Of a stretch of DNA of 64,000 nucleotides, positions 34,040 through 45,900 are shown in pieces; position 1 is the first letter of the stretch; each line of letters opens with the position of its first letter. The stretch is from the NCBI GenBank assembly GCA_010909165.1, contig MU008190.1, forward strand, positions 345,166 to 409,165. The letters run 5' to 3'. Source of the stretch: Anthoceros angustus. Its lineage: Eukaryota > Streptophyta > Anthocerotopsida > Anthocerotales > Anthocerotaceae. A model generated the notes under the pieces. It was not told where the DNA came from. It did not search any database and saw only the letters and a list, made by a program, of their open reading frames with translations. Made by a program: the position numbers and the translations under genes.

Positions 34040-35086
34040 TTGACCTTGAGGGGGGCACATATGATGACACTCCCTCATCCTTCTTCCAAGATCAAGAGGC
34101 TTCTCAACCACAACAACTGCCAAAGCAGCGCCTATCGCAACACCACAACAACCGACTCAGTCAAGACCCCAAAGAAGAATCCAGAAATAAGCCATCAAGA
34201 ACCAGAGGTAAATCTCGACCAACCGGTAGCCTCTCAAGCTCCAGAGCAACCTCTTCCCCTAGATGCACAGATCCCCAGACGATCATCAAGGCATAGGCCA
34301 CCAAGAGACGAATGGAAGGATCCGCCCTATACACCCGGAGACACATTGATCAGCAGGACTCCTCCTTCAGCAGAACTTACACCTACTGATACGCAGACAC
34401 ATGTGAATCAACTGCACCTCATCATGCATCAGGCATATTCAGCAATCGAGATGCAAGGAGTTCCCCTAACCATCGAGGAAGCCCTCAGCACATCAGAATG
34501 GAAGGCAGCAGTCCAATCAGAGTACGATTCACTTATCTCAAATAAAACCTGGATTCTCACCGACCTGCCGCATGGCAGAAAGCCCATCTCTTGCAAATGG
34601 ACTTTTCGAAGGAAGCTAAATCCCGATGGAAGTGTCTCACGATACAAAGCAAGATTGGTAGCCCGCGGGTTTACGCAAATCCCAGGCTTCGACTATGAAG
34701 AGAGTAAGCTCTTCAGTCCAGTGGTGAAGGCAACATCCATCAGAATCCTATTAGCTTTTGCTGCACAACACAAACTCGACATCCATCAGGTCGACGTTAA
34801 AACAGCTTTCCTATACGGAACTTTGCATGAAGAGATATATATGCTGCAGCCACCCGCATTCGTCAAGGACCACCGAAAGGTTTGCAAGCTGCTCAAATCA
34901 CTTTATGGTCTCAAACAATCAGCACAGGTCTGGAATGAGACAATTGATTTGTACCTCAAGAAATGTGGTTTCGTACCCCTCACAGCCGACTCAAGTGTTT
35001 ACATGCTGAGGACCGACCAGGATAAGTACGTCATCGTCACTTTGTATGTGGACGATAATTTCATCTTCGGTACTGACCCACGGTGA
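34040..35086 (+). pseudogene. Reverse transcriptase of the younger Copia (long open frame)
   Basis: This 348-codon frame is the best-preserved transposon coding sequence in the window. A proline-rich linker leads into the RVT_2 domain: EYDSLISNKTW, SCKWTFRRKLNPDGS, YKARLVARGFTQ, VDVKTAFLYGTL and SLYGLKQSAQVW. It ends just after the catalytic YVDD at about 35,044-35,058. A frameshift follows at 35,086, so the thumb and RNase H lie in other frames. Confidence 0.85.
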
Positions 35087-35995
35087 TCCAGCATGTCAAG
35101 GACTTGCTCACCAAAGAATACGAGGTGGCCGACATGGGCACCTGCGCCTAGTCCGGTTTGAAAGGAGCGTGGCGAATCTCCTTCTTCATACATCGGAGCA
35201 CTCGTGGGCGGCTCCTCACCGAGTTCAACTGAAGATGCAAAACACTGCACTCCCATGGCCACGGAGAAAAAGTATCGGCGTTAGACAGCCCAACAACACC
35301 TGAGCAGGCAAGAGAAATGGAGAACGTGCCCTACAGCGAGGCAGTAGGGAGCTTACTCTACCTGTCCATATGGACAAGACCTGACATCGCCCAAGCTGTG
35401 AACGTAGCTATCAAATCCGTGCATGGCACACCGACTTGTGAAGAGGATCCTGCGCTACCTCAAGGGAACAAAGTCACTCGGCACGCATCTGAGGTGATCA
35501 CAATACCCAAAAGTGCTTACTGACCTCCTTCTCGAGATCAGGCGGCGGGTGACCCAGACACGCAAGTCGGCATCTTGCATGATCATAAGCAAGCGGCTTT
35601 CTGGGCATGCAAGAAGATGCAAACGGTGTGCCTGTCATCAACAGAGGCGGAGTACGCAGCCACATCCCTGGCTGCAAAGGAGATACTCTGGATCCGCCGG
35701 TTCTGCCGCATGACATATCGAAGATCGAGACGGTGAAGCCGGAAGCTGCGGGCATCATCGGCCATCGCCATGACATTGAACCCCGTCCTGCATGCAAGGA
35801 CGAAGCACGTCGAAATCCAGCACCACTTCATTCGACAGGTGGTGGCGAATAAGCACGCAAAGCTTAAGTATGTGAGCACAAGAGAACACAGTGACCTTCG
35901 ACAAAGGGACTCTCGAGCACCTCAGCACACACAAGGGATTGAGTGCCTCAAGAGGGAGACTTATCTGGGGCACCCTATGCAATGGAGGCGGTGAG
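35087..35995 (+). pseudogene. RT thumb and RNase H of the younger Copia
   Basis: PYSEAVGSLLYLSIWTRPDIAQAV starts at about 35,326. An RNase H centre with CLSSTEAEYAATSLAAKE lies at 35,620-35,680, and ARTKHVEIQHHFIRQ at 35,795-35,840 begins the domain's end. The three blocks are in three frames. About 280 bp of noncoding sequence then leads to the 3' LTR. Confidence 0.75.
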
Positions 35996-36279
35996 GCACC
36001 ATCGGCTGCGCCATCATCGTCGTCCAGGTGAGGTTGCGGGTGGCAATTTTGAATCTTTCCATCGATACTTGCATTTCCCTCCTGCGTGGTTGGGCATCAT
36101 GGCGCCTCCTCAAGCACCTCCATACTGACATTGCGAGACTTTAACCACTCTTTCCTTGGATGATCAGGCAGTCGCGATAGCCACCAATTTGGAGAGAGCC
36201 ATATGGGTGTATGCAAGCATCATCAAGGATGCCATCTTCTGGAGACGAGGTTTTCTCTTACACACTCCTTGTCTGGGAG

Positions 36280-36479
36280 TGTTGTTACTACCTTGATCTT
36301 GGCCGAGACGGAGTAATGAGTTTAGGGCGATTCAACTTAGGGCAACATAAGTAGTTTCTACGGTTGTAAGAAAGTGGTATTACGATGGTTAAGGCGGTTC
36401 AATGGCATCAAACTTTTACCATAAGGAGTTTTCACGATAGCAATAATTCAATTCTTTTCCCAAGCTGCTAGCTTCTAAA
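36280..36479 (+). repeat. 3' LTR of the younger Copia
   Basis: 200 bp, starts TGTTGTTACTACCTTGATC and ends GCTTCTAAA, followed by CATCT. The bases just before it (gtctgggag) are the probable polypurine tract. Confidence 0.85.
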
Positions 36480-36484
36480 CATCT

Positions 36485-37440
36485 ACATCGAGGAAAATGT
36501 TACATGCTACTTAGCTGTATATGTCGATGATATGATCTTGGCCAGCAATAGCTCGGATTACATTACTTCAATAACATCAATGCTGGGAAAGAAGTTCAAG
36601 ATGTCAGTTCTTGGCTCTTTACAAAGTTGCCTAGGAATACATATTCATTTGCTGAGGGAAAGGAGAGTTCTTACCTGTCTGACCAAGGTACCTCTTGGCA
36701 GTCAGCTGGGGATGCTAGCTTGCTAGCACACCACTCCCAAGTGGACTAAAACTCAGATATGTCACTATGTCACACCATCGTAAAAGGACGAAATGAGAGA
36801 TGTACCTTATAGGCAAGCTGTTGGTAAGCTCATATATGCAACTAACACCACACGGCCAGAGGTAGCATTTCCAACTAGTGCTTTATCCCAATACCTTGAA
36901 AACCCAGGACCAACGCATTGGACATGTGTTAAAAGAGTATTTAGGTATTTGAAGGGGACAGCAAACAGAGGAATAGCTTACAAGCACATAGAAAGCCTTG
37001 ACCGAAGTGTACAGACTCGGATTATGCGAGGAGACACACTTTACGAAGGTCAAGATGGTTATGTGATTAGCTATGCAGAGGACCTATCACCGGTTAGTCA
37101 AGTAAAGCGAATGCAATTGGCACTCTCAAGCAGGCCAGTAGGGTGCCACTGCTTTGCAAAGAGGTCATTTGGTTGAAGCTATTATTTTCAGAATTAGGTA
37201 TTGAACTGCCAAAATGCACGAAGATGATGACGGGCGGCGAGGCTCAATGTCGCTTCACAATCGGTCTTTCACTCTAGGACCAAGCATGTTGCAGTCGAAT
37301 ACCACTGGATACGTGAATTGCTAGCTCACAAGGTGGTATCACTTGAGTACGTTGCAACACAAGACAATCCTGGATATCCTCCAAAAGCTCTAGGGCGTGA
37401 TCTACATGAAAAACATGTCCATGCACTAGGATGAGAATCG
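36485..37440 (+). pseudogene. RT palm and RNase H of the older Copia, resumed
   Basis: The frame broken at 31,134 resumes here with the catalytic YVDD box (about 36,519-36,530), then a PYRQAVGKLIYATNTTRPE segment at 36,802 and WTCVKRVFRYLKGTANRGIAY. The RNase H end (RTKHVAVEYHWIRELLA, then GRDLHEKHVHALG) is at about 37,280-37,430 in other frames. Several deletions and stops. Confidence 0.75.
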
Positions 37441-37520
37441 CGAGCTCTCCTATGACGAGTCACTGAGATGTTGCGCCCTAGTGGTAGCACTTCCTGCCGA
37501 GACACATTAGTCCTTTGCTG

Positions 37521-37895
37521 CTAATAATCAGAATGAAAGCTGTCTATAGCATACTCGTCATCAAAGTCATTCCTGGATCTCATGGACGGAATTGAGGAGC
37601 TATCAGCGGGATTCTCAGAATCTGGTTCATAAGGCGAGGAGTAGCTCTCTCCACTCCTAGGAGAGTTGCGGCGTTTACGCTCTTCATATGACTGCCGCTC
37701 CTCTGGCTCTAGATCTTTTTCTTCGTTGATTCTCCAGTTGGATCCTGCCACAGCAAGTGGGAGGTATAAGTAGGGATTCACAGATAGTAGAAAATCCAAA
37801 GCACAAGGAAATTTTGGGCAGGAGAAGGACTTACTATACACGCTGACAACATGGCCAGGGAAAGCCCGGCATACATGGACACGAACCCTTCTCAT
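37521..37895 (-). other. Unrecognised minus-strand frame, charged C-terminal half
   Basis: A 124-codon frame. Its first half is hydrophobic and basic. The second half is rich in Glu, Arg, Ser and Pro and ends in an acidic tail. I do not recognise it. Its lower end lies next to the tentative ATGAA target repeat of the older Copia, and its strand agrees with the minus-strand Copia fragments on either side, so it may belong to the sequence that element interrupted. Confidence 0.3.
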
Positions 37896-38079
37896 GATTA
37901 GCTTGGTCTTGCAGGTGGATTACATGCAAGCAGGAGTTTGAGGATGGGCTAAGTCCATAGCTCACAATCACGGTCTCCTTGGAGTAGTCGGCTGGCCAGG
38001 GAAGGACAAAGGCGAAGGCCCACTCATCATCGAATATGCAAACTCAAAGGAACGGAACAAGCCTGCATAAGTAGCAGGC

Positions 38080-38400
38080 AGCCCTCACGATAGGACACGG
38101 AGAAGAACCACCCATTTGTTGAGGGGGGCGATGATGGGTTTGGCATCCATCAGGTTATACTTGAATAGCATGTCAAAGATATACTTCTCTTGATGAATAA
38201 TTAGATGGCCAGATTGTGCATCCCATAAGAGCTGAGTACCTAGACAATAGGACAGTTCACCCGTAAAAACTCATCAATGCAAGCATACCAGGCTCTCGGA
38301 CTTTGCTTTAGGCCATAAATTGTCTTGCGTAGCTTACATACCTAATCTTCCTTATCAGAAATTTCATGACCTTCCAGCTGTTGCGGATCTTCTCTCATGT
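38080..38400 (-). pseudogene. Copia RT fragment on the minus strand
   Basis: The minus strand reads VCKLRKTIYGLKQSPRAWYA, the conserved Copia RT segment before the YVDD box. After a deletion it continues with LLWDAQSGHLIIHQEKYIFD and a MDAKPIIAPL segment of the thumb. With the RNase H fragment at 26,840-27,026, this suggests one old minus-strand Copia with the plus-strand Copia inserted between the parts. Confidence 0.7.
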
Positions 38401-38840
38401 AGTTGATCCTGAGTCGTGAAGTTTCTCCTGACCTTCTCAACAGGCGCCTTCTCGCCGGACTCCATGGCTTCGGTGCCAGCTTGGTCCTGCCCTTCTCTCT
38501 GTCATCTCTTGGGCCTTATTTGCGGACTTCCTCTTGGCATGCTGAGGAGGCTGCTAGTTCTAGCCTTCAAATCCCTGCAGTGAGTGCTTCACAAGCACTC
38601 GACCGTCTCTAGGGGCCGCACCCTTAGCAGGCTCTTCTTTGGAAATTTCCAGCTCCCTCGCTCCTTGGACCATCAGCGTGGGTCCTCTCAATCGCCCATC
38701 TGCTCTCCACCAGTAGCGGGTGATGGCGGCTGGGCGCCGCCCTTGATACCTCATGTTTCTTCCTTCCCCCCTACGGTAGGGGTAGCACCCCTCTGGGGCG
38801 TGGGGTGCTATCTCAGGTGAGTGCCTCCATCTGTGATGGT
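38400..38840. other. Spacer between the Copia fragment and the hairpin minisatellite
   Basis: C/T-rich plus strand without a recognisable gene. Short lysine/arginine-rich minus-strand frames could belong to the same minus-strand gag-like sequence seen at 39.5-40.15 kb. Confidence 0.3.
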
Positions 38841-39520
38841 TGCCTACACTTTGGTGGTGCCTCCCCCGGGGTGGTGCCTCCCCTCTTAGGTGGTGCCTCC
38901 CCTCTTAGGGTGGGCGCCTCCCCTCTTGGGTGCCTCTCTGAGGGTGGTGCCTCCTGGTGGTGCCTCCTAGGGGTCATTGCCTCTTAGGGTGGGTGCCTCC
39001 CCTCTGGGGTGGTTGCCTCCTGGGGTGGGGTTGCCTCCCCTCTTGGGGGGTTTGTGCCTCCCCTCTGGGGTGGGGTGCCTCCCCTCAGGGATGAGGTTTT
39101 GCCTCCTCTTGGGGTGCCTCCTCTGGGCTGGCCTCCCCTCTTGGGGTGGCTGCCTCCTCTTGGGATGGTTGCCTCCCTCTGAGATGAGGGTGCCTCCCTC
39201 TGAGGTTAAACCTCCCCTCTTAGGGATGGTTTGCCTCCCCCTAGGGTTGGGGTGCCTCCCCTCAGGGATGGTGCAGCCTCCCTCTGGGGTGGGGCACTCC
39301 CCTCTGGGGATTGGTGGCCTCCCTCTGCGGTTTTGCCTCCCTGGGACCCTCTTGGGGTGGGTGCAGCCTCCCCTCTTGGGGTGCAGCACTCCCCTCTTGG
39401 GGTGGGGTGCCTCCCCTCTGGGTAATGCCTCCCCTCGGGGTGGGGTGCTGGGGTGCCTCTTCCTGGGCACTTGCCGAGATGATGGGGACTCCCCACCCTT
39501 GGGGTTGTCACCCCTCACGT
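38840..39520. repeat. C/G-rich minisatellite of about 21 bp with hairpin units
   Basis: About 30 degenerate units of the type gtgcctcccctcttggggtg. Most units contain CCCCTCTTGGGG or CCCCTCTGGGG, a self-complementary core, so each can fold as a small hairpin; the G-rich strand also has closely spaced runs of G. Long frames on both strands (182-183 codons) are products of the repeat. Confidence 0.85.
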
Positions 39521-40154
39521 GGTGATCCTCCTCTCATAGATTACCATCCGGCCTTCCTCGGGCGGATCGCTCTCTCCTTCCCTTGCTCTTGTGGGGAAAG
39601 GCCTCCCACTCGGCAACCTCGTTGCCTCTACTTCCCTCATTGGTCTGGGGTGTGCTTGTGGAGTGCGGCCTCCATGGTCTTCCTTACTGAAAGGCAAGGC
39701 AGCTCTAAAAATTTGGAGGTGGATTATCTCCAGAGGATGCAAACATCCTCGGCTCCTTCTTTGGTTAGGAGCCCTCAGTCTCCCGCAAATGCACCAAATA
39801 GGTCTTGAGGTATGGCCTTGGCCTTCTTCATCCACGAATTGAGGCCTAAGGAGCTTCTCACATGGTGTATGTAGGCCTCATACATGATGGTGCCCCAATC
39901 CCGGCTTAGCTCCTCTAGAAATCTTCCACAAAAATTGAAGGAAGTTGGTGCAGAAATAAAGTCCAGTGATAATTCACCAACTCCAACACAATCTTATGAG
40001 CACGCCCTTGACTCCTTGATGCGTAAAGTCTTCCAGCCATTCTTGGCGTGGGCCTTCCTCCTCCGTCCATCATGTCGAGGACTTCTGCGGAATCTGGAGG
40101 GCAATCCTCTTCCCTCCATTTGTCCTCTCGGGGGCGATTCTGAGGCTCTCCTCC
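39520..40154 (-). pseudogene. Minus-strand gag-like sequence, downstream half
   Basis: Minus-strand frames continue the gag-like reading from 48,728-49,101 across the CACTA-like element. One includes FLEELSRDWGTIMYEAYIHH and WMKKAKAIPQDLFGAF segments. Stops and frameshifts occur. It is probably gag of a Gypsy-type element, but no diagnostic motif is present. Confidence 0.4.
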
Positions 40155-40420
40155 CCCTAGAAATGGGCACCTATGTTACACTTTATGTTAAGATTTGGAC
40201 CCTGGATGTAACACTCATGTTGCAATTTTGGGGTCATGTAACACCGGGCCCCTTGTTACACTTTGGCTTGGAAACCATACCACTTGTTGCAATCATGTTG
40301 CAATGGTGTTGCAATTATGTTAAGATGAAGTGAGAGGTGGTTTTGCCCTCTCAAAATTGCAACATGATTGCAACATCTAAAGTGTTACAAGAGGTCTTGT
40401 AACACTTTTGGAGGCTTGTG
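40155..40420. repeat. Left subterminal repeat region of the CACTA-like element
   Basis: Repeats of TTGCAA-CATG-TTGCAA and TGTTACACTTT in both orientations, including TTGCAACATGATTGCAACAT and GTGTTACAAGAGGTCTTGTAACACTTTTGGAGGCTTG. The last of these recurs, inverted, near the right end. Confidence 0.65.
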
Positions 40421-40429
40421 CAGAACCTC

Positions 40430-41598
40430 CTCCCCATCCACCATTGCCCTTTTACTTTTGCCCTTTGAAATACCACGTTTTACTTGGTAGTTACCGTCGC
40501 CCTTCAATACGACCATATACAAATACATGTATCAATACATCCTTATACTATATGCATGTAGTCTGTGATAAATGTAATAGTATTATTCTAAGTGCTATAC
40601 GTATTCAATTTCATATAAAATAAGTTTGTATATTACGTATTACATCGTACCTTTGATGCATACATATTCATGATGCGATACTTTGTATTTACTATACGTG
40701 TAAATAGCGCGGCCCTTTATACCCCTACTTTATAGCATGCGCATGCGGTTTGTCCTTCCACGTCAACAATAGCCATCGGCTTCACCCATGCGCCCAAGAA
40801 GATATTGTCCCCACCTATCACCTTATTGTGACGCATCACTGTGAGGTTATGCCCTAAGATTGTCTTTGTCGGAGGAGATTTGGTATCTGGCTTATGCTTT
40901 TACGCCTCCATGTAAGGCACTTCCTACTCGTCATCGTATGCACCTACGAAACTTCCGCCCTCCCGTTCGATTCAATTTTCTTCTTCCCTCCTTGCGTTTG
41001 GGGCAAGCTTTGCCACTTCCTCCTTCCCTCCGCATACGCACGTTGCACATACAAACCAGCATCATGAGTTATCCAGCGTTAATGGGTTTCCACACCAAGC
41101 CCATTTGCCTTACCTTCCCTCCGGTCCCTCCTCTTTTCTTACGCCTTCTTGCTGGACATTTTCCTCTTCCGTCCTCCTTCTTCCTATGCCGCGGCCCTTA
41201 TCCACGCTCCTCTACTCCTCCTCCGTTTTCCTCTTTCGGCCTCCACCCTTTATCAGTGGCGTTGCCTCAGGGCTCCACTATGCAGTCCATGCTCTCGGCA
41301 TCCGAGGCTGCAAGGTATGTGTCACGCATTAGGGCATCGTCCTCTTGACTGCCTCCTGCTGCGTCCATGTTCTCTGCAGCGTCCCCTCTGTCCCCACGGC
41401 CTCCATCGTATGGCCTTTGCGATATCAAGCGCACGCATGTTGCCCTCTTAGTCCTCCTTCATTCTCTCTCCCCTCGACATCGCCTCATGTTAGTTCACGC
41501 CTTTTGCCTGCCCAGACCATGGCTGCTTGGGTGATCCACTCTTGTCAGTCCTCCGCCACCATCCTCCTAGTCCCCTTGCGATTTTTGGCTGTCCATAG
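40430..41598. other. Interior of the CACTA-like element, left part, no gene seen
   Basis: The first 300 bp are A/T-rich; the rest has a pyrimidine-rich plus strand (Pro/Ser/Leu-rich frames up to 162 codons). Composition alone explains these frames. No transposase motif is visible. Confidence 0.35.
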
Positions 41599-42160
41599 TG
41601 TACTCTACTTCCCTTTCTGAAAGTAGGGTTTTGTTTTTCCGTGGGTTGAAGGAGATAAAATAAGGCGGAAAAGGAGGAATAAGCATGGATAGCGCTCGTT
41701 TGGACTCGGAGTATACTCGGACTCGGAGTGGGCAGCTCCGGAACCACCATGGCAGCAGGACTACGTCGGTGTAGCAGGATAAATGGGACCCACTCAGGTC
41801 AAGCAGATGTCACGCGATAACTTAGAGTTGAGTCGTGAGACGGACTAAGCGGCGCCATGGGCGGCCAAGTGGAGTCGGGCATCTGTGAGCAGGAATGCCT
41901 TGCGAGGGCCGTTATAGCGGTATTCGCCCGCGGCCTTGTGGCGTAAAATTGGCAGCGTAAGGCGAGTAAGCAGGCGTAAGGTCGGAAATAAGCCATGCGG
42001 ACCTCGCGATTCTGAGGAGGAAGCGCCTTCACCCAGTGATTACTCCCAAGCGTCGAAGGAAGGTCATTTCATTGCCTGACCTCGAGACAATTCGCGGTCT
42101 CTTGCGCTCACTTGGCTCTCGCGCTATCTCTTTGGCCCAACATCTTCAGTGGCTCCGTCG
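41599..42160 (+). repeat. Gypsy LTR, copy A
   Basis: Shares ordered blocks with the LTR at 51,994-52,573: ggttttgttttt, aataaggcggaaaagga, aataag, gactcgg repeats, tattcgcccgc and aggtcatt. Begins TGTACTCTAC. Like copy B, it is followed by a short leader and a gag start, so it acts as a 5' LTR. The end is approximate. Confidence 0.6.
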
Positions 42161-42227
42161 GGGTTGGGCGGCGGCAGCGAGGCGCATCGTGCCGGCGGAC
42201 TCGACGGCGGCTCGGCAGGAAGGCGAT

Positions 42228-42935
42228 GGCACCCAAAAAGGAGGTCGGGAGCCATGGAACCTCGTGGGCGCAACATTGTGACCCGCTATCGGACTTTGCC
42301 ACAGGCGGAGGCGGGGGTGGTGTCTGGATGTGTTCAGTACAGGGCGTTCGGCAGCGTCACTCGCAGTGGGGTTCGCCGGAAGATGTTGGCGGCGGCCACA
42401 AGGAGTTCGTCAGAACCTCGGGAGGACCAGGCGATGGACCTTGGAGGTCTGAGGCCTACAAGCCCAAGGAGGAAGGAGGCGTGGTTCGAGGCCCCTCAAG
42501 GCGAAGGAAGATAGGGCCCGGCCAGCAGTGGCGATCTTTGAGGCTGGGCAGTAGGACAACCAATGGTTGATATCCGACTGGCAGCGGTAAGTGGCAGCCG
42601 GATCATTGTCCATTGGAACACCTCACCAGGTGGATCACCTTGGTGATAAATGGTATTCTGCATGCGCTGGTAGGGAAGAGGGGCGGGAAGGATTATCTTG
42701 CGGTTCATCAGGAGGCCCGTAGTGAGGAGGCGAAGCCTGTATGCAAATTTGTCCCCATACACGATTCATGATGGACATTTCTCTGAAGGAGGAGAGCCGA
42801 CCCTCGGAGTGGAGGCACAGTGGGCCCGAGTGGGGGCCGACCCTCTAAAACCAACGGACCAGGAGGGGCGGGGAGGGATGACTCCATAGGCGCCCCCTCA
42901 CCAGTATGGGAGGAAATCCACTTTCCTTCTCTGAT
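42228..42935 (+). pseudogene. Gypsy gag N-terminal part, copy A
   Basis: Starts MAPKKEVG, about 70 bp after the LTR, and parallels the gag at 52,664 (MGPKKAAEV): an ERNIVT-YP-like segment, then a VDHP-T-L-F-like segment near 42,620-42,720, then an EEE...LGVEAQWARVGADPL segment. Several frameshifts. It stops matching the other copy near 42,935, so it is a truncated element. Confidence 0.55.
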
Positions 42936-42939
42936 TTTC

Positions 42940-45900
42940 CACTATTGTAGAGCGACTTTTATTGTCAGAGTGTGTTCTTCACGGTAAGTTGATTGCCCCT
43001 AGTACTCCACCACCCAGCTCACGCCCTCCCACACCTTGTTCACGCCCTCCATGCGTCGTCACTCCGATCCCAGCAGCCTCACCCTCTCCCCATACATGGC
43101 CGTCACTGGCGGTCTCGGGCACCCTCCACCTCTTTTCCATTATTTGCTTGCACGACCTGACCCTCGTTGCCCTGCCTCCATTGACCCCAATCCCGGGCAT
43201 GCGGCTTCCACCAACCCTAGGCGATCGTGGTGTCGCGGCACCACAATATCGTCCACATCACTCGGTTCCCCTCCGCCTCCCTCCGCATGCTTCCTCAAGG
43301 CGCCTCGCCTCTCCACTTCCCGCTCCTTGTTCATCGTCATTTCCCCATTCAAAGTCCGTTGTCCCTCGCCCCTCGGCCTCCTTCCTCCCAAGCCCCTTCG
43401 CGCCATCTGCATTCCTTGATAGCCTCTCGTCGTCCATGTCACCACCTCGTGCACCATCGTTGCCTCCCACCCCTTCCTTCCGTCGTCTCGGAAAGGCCAC
43501 CATATCGGGATCCATCTTCAATTCAATGTTAAGCAAAATGGTCATTTCCTTGTTCTCCTTGCAATAGCGAACCTCTAGGATCTTTTCATACACTCCCTAT
43601 CTTACCTGAAGGAACTCAGCACAGAACCCCACTATCGCCCTTTCGCCCTTTCACGATTTCCACTTTCCTTCTAGCAATCGGCCACCGCCGTCCCTCGAAG
43701 GTTGCCTCCCTTGTCTCAAGCTTGAAGCTGCCACATGCCGTGCACTTTGTCCACCATGCCCACTCATCGGCACCAAACTTGAGTGTGCACACTTTGCAGC
43801 GTCACTTGCCGTTACGCAGTGCGAAACCCACCTCATCCAGCATAGCTCTTCATCTATTTCCTTCACTTCCGCACGCGTGCTCCAACTCGCATCCGTCGGT
43901 GGGAGGTTCCACGTCTCAAAGTCGTCAAAATCAAGTCTGGGTTGGCCCCATGTCTCTTACCTCTGGCCGTCTTGAGAGGCCGCTTCTTCACATCGCCGAT
44001 GTCTAATGGAGACCGGGTGCGGTGGATGAGCGAGATAGCCCGAGGCCATTTGGCCCCTCATCCTCCCCACCCGGATACGGTGCTGCCGTGGCTCCGTATG
44101 GTGCAGCCTTCACGTGACTCCCTAGCAAGCTTCACCTCGCCATACTCCCCATCCTGACGGTTGTCCACCACCTTCGTGCCATCTTTGAAGGCAATGGCTT
44201 CCCTCTCGTGAAAGGTGCGCCATGAGTCCTACGAATTCAAGGCTGCTATTTTGAAAAGCTTTGTTTGCAAAGGCCGGTTGTCATTTACTCCTCTTGGCGG
44301 GACGGTAGCCAGTGCACATGCTACTTGCCCATAATCACAATTTTCGACCACAACCTTGCGGACTTGGGAGCAAGTTTCATGTCCCATTGGTTCTGAGTCG
44401 TTACTCATGATGTATTATATTGCCCACATGGCGCACCGCTCTCAATCGCCCATTCATTTTACCATTAATCATCGTCTTCCCGACCAAAGATTGCCTTGTG
44501 CATCCGGAGGGAGGAGACAATAGACTGTGCAAACCAATCACCATACATGATTTCCACTTTCACGTGACTCGAGTAGCGTGCAAGGGTGACTTGTCAGTCA
44601 GCGGTATGGGGCACCAAACCATACCCATCCATTCCGCCGGACAAAAGTCATCGAGTTTTATTGCGTGACATGGGAAGTACAAGTAGTGATCAAGGATGAA
44701 GGACTTTCCCATCCCAATGTTTAATTACGGTGGCATATGTCCCCACATTGTGATAAACCGTCCCCTGCTCACGACGCTGCCGTGCCCCGAGAGCAAGAGC
44801 CAAGGGACGACCCTCCATACCAGTCCTTGATGGCCGACGAGGGAGAGCAACCTCCATCCATCATCCTCGATGGCCATCGTCATTGAGGAATTGCAGCCCT
44901 TGTCCTTAATGGCCATCGTCGGTTTCCACCACGCAACAATAATGTGCACACACTTGCAATGATCCACAAGCAGACAGTCGAGCTGAAGGCGGCGGTTTTG
45001 ACTTATCGGATTCCACAAACACTTTAATGCATGGACTTGTAGGTAGGCGAATAGGGCCAAAAAGTGTTCACATCCGCGCCTCGAACCCCCCCATACCGTG
45101 TGTGGTCACGAACACCATGCCGCACCATGTGGAAGGAACCACCTCGCCACCGAAGCAAGTCCCACGAGGATAGCCACGATGAACAGCTCTGCTCACGCCA
45201 TGAGGCGGTGACACCGCCCTCCAACCTTTGCAAAGGATCCTTGATGGCCATCAGCAGTATTTCTAGTTGTGCACACGAAGATGGAGACATGAACACACGC
45301 CTCGTGGTGCGAACTACCACTCCACGCCCATTTAGGTTTCGGAAGCTAGCTCCGCATACGTCAACATGTCCATCATACATGGCATAAGGTAGCAGGAGGC
45401 GCCCAGAGGCATGTTTCCTGAAAGCAGGCTCGCCCGCGGTGCGAGGATGACCAAGAGAAAGGTAGTAGCGTGAAGCGAGGGCAAGGTGGTGACATTTAAA
45501 GCGGACCACCACCTTCTGACCACTTGTGCCCAGGCCACATCGGGTTGCGGATGAGAGGATCTTGAATTTCAAGCTCCTTACATGTGACAAACCAAACATG
45601 GCGAGCTTTGATGGATGCCGTCGACCAATAATGATTCTGGTAAATGCAATGAGTGTGAAATAGAGAGGCGGAATCAGTTTGTTTTCATGTCTCCTAAGGG
45701 CTGGAAATCCTTTGCGGCGGTGCGGCCATAGTGACGTCGAGCCGTCACCCTAGCATGGTGCGGCGTGAATACATTATCGTTACGCCATGTGACGCGCATG
45801 ATTGGTGGAAGCGAGAATGGGAGTCTCGAGCGATGGACATCATTATCTAGGAGAACGGAATTGGCATATATGGCAAATTCACATACGACGGTCCTTCATT

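Larger units (their letters stand above)
31135..36479 (+). mobile_element. Younger Copia element nested in the older one
   Basis: A 5.35-kb element bounded by two similar LTRs (31,135-31,329 and 36,280-36,479) and flanked by the 5-bp repeat CATCT (31,130-31,134 and 36,480-36,484). Removing the element and one CATCT rejoins the older element's RT frame without a shift, which confirms the borders. Gag, zinc knuckle, protease, integrase, RT and RNase H follow in Copia order. Several frameshifts make it defective, but the RT frame is long and nearly intact. Confidence 0.85.
27027..37530 (+). mobile_element. Older plus-strand Copia element, split by a younger Copia
   Basis: 5' LTR at 27,027-27,245 followed by a primer-binding site, then gag, protease, integrase and RT remnants to 31,134. 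After the nested element, RT and RNase H resume at 36,485 and end near 37,440. A clear 3' LTR is missing, so the right end is uncertain. The word ATGAA precedes the 5' LTR and also occurs at 37,533-37,537, a tentative target-site duplication. The integrase is internally deleted, and stops and frameshifts are frequent. Confidence 0.65.

Noticed and set aside
38967-39525. 182- and 183-codon open frames on both strands
   Set aside because: They are translations of the 21-bp minisatellite, whose period is a multiple of three, so stops are avoided without selection.
40860-41350. 162-codon plus-strand frame as a possible transposase of the CACTA-like element
   Set aside because: Low-complexity Pro/Ser/Leu-rich product with no TNP2 motifs; overlapping frames of the same kind are present.
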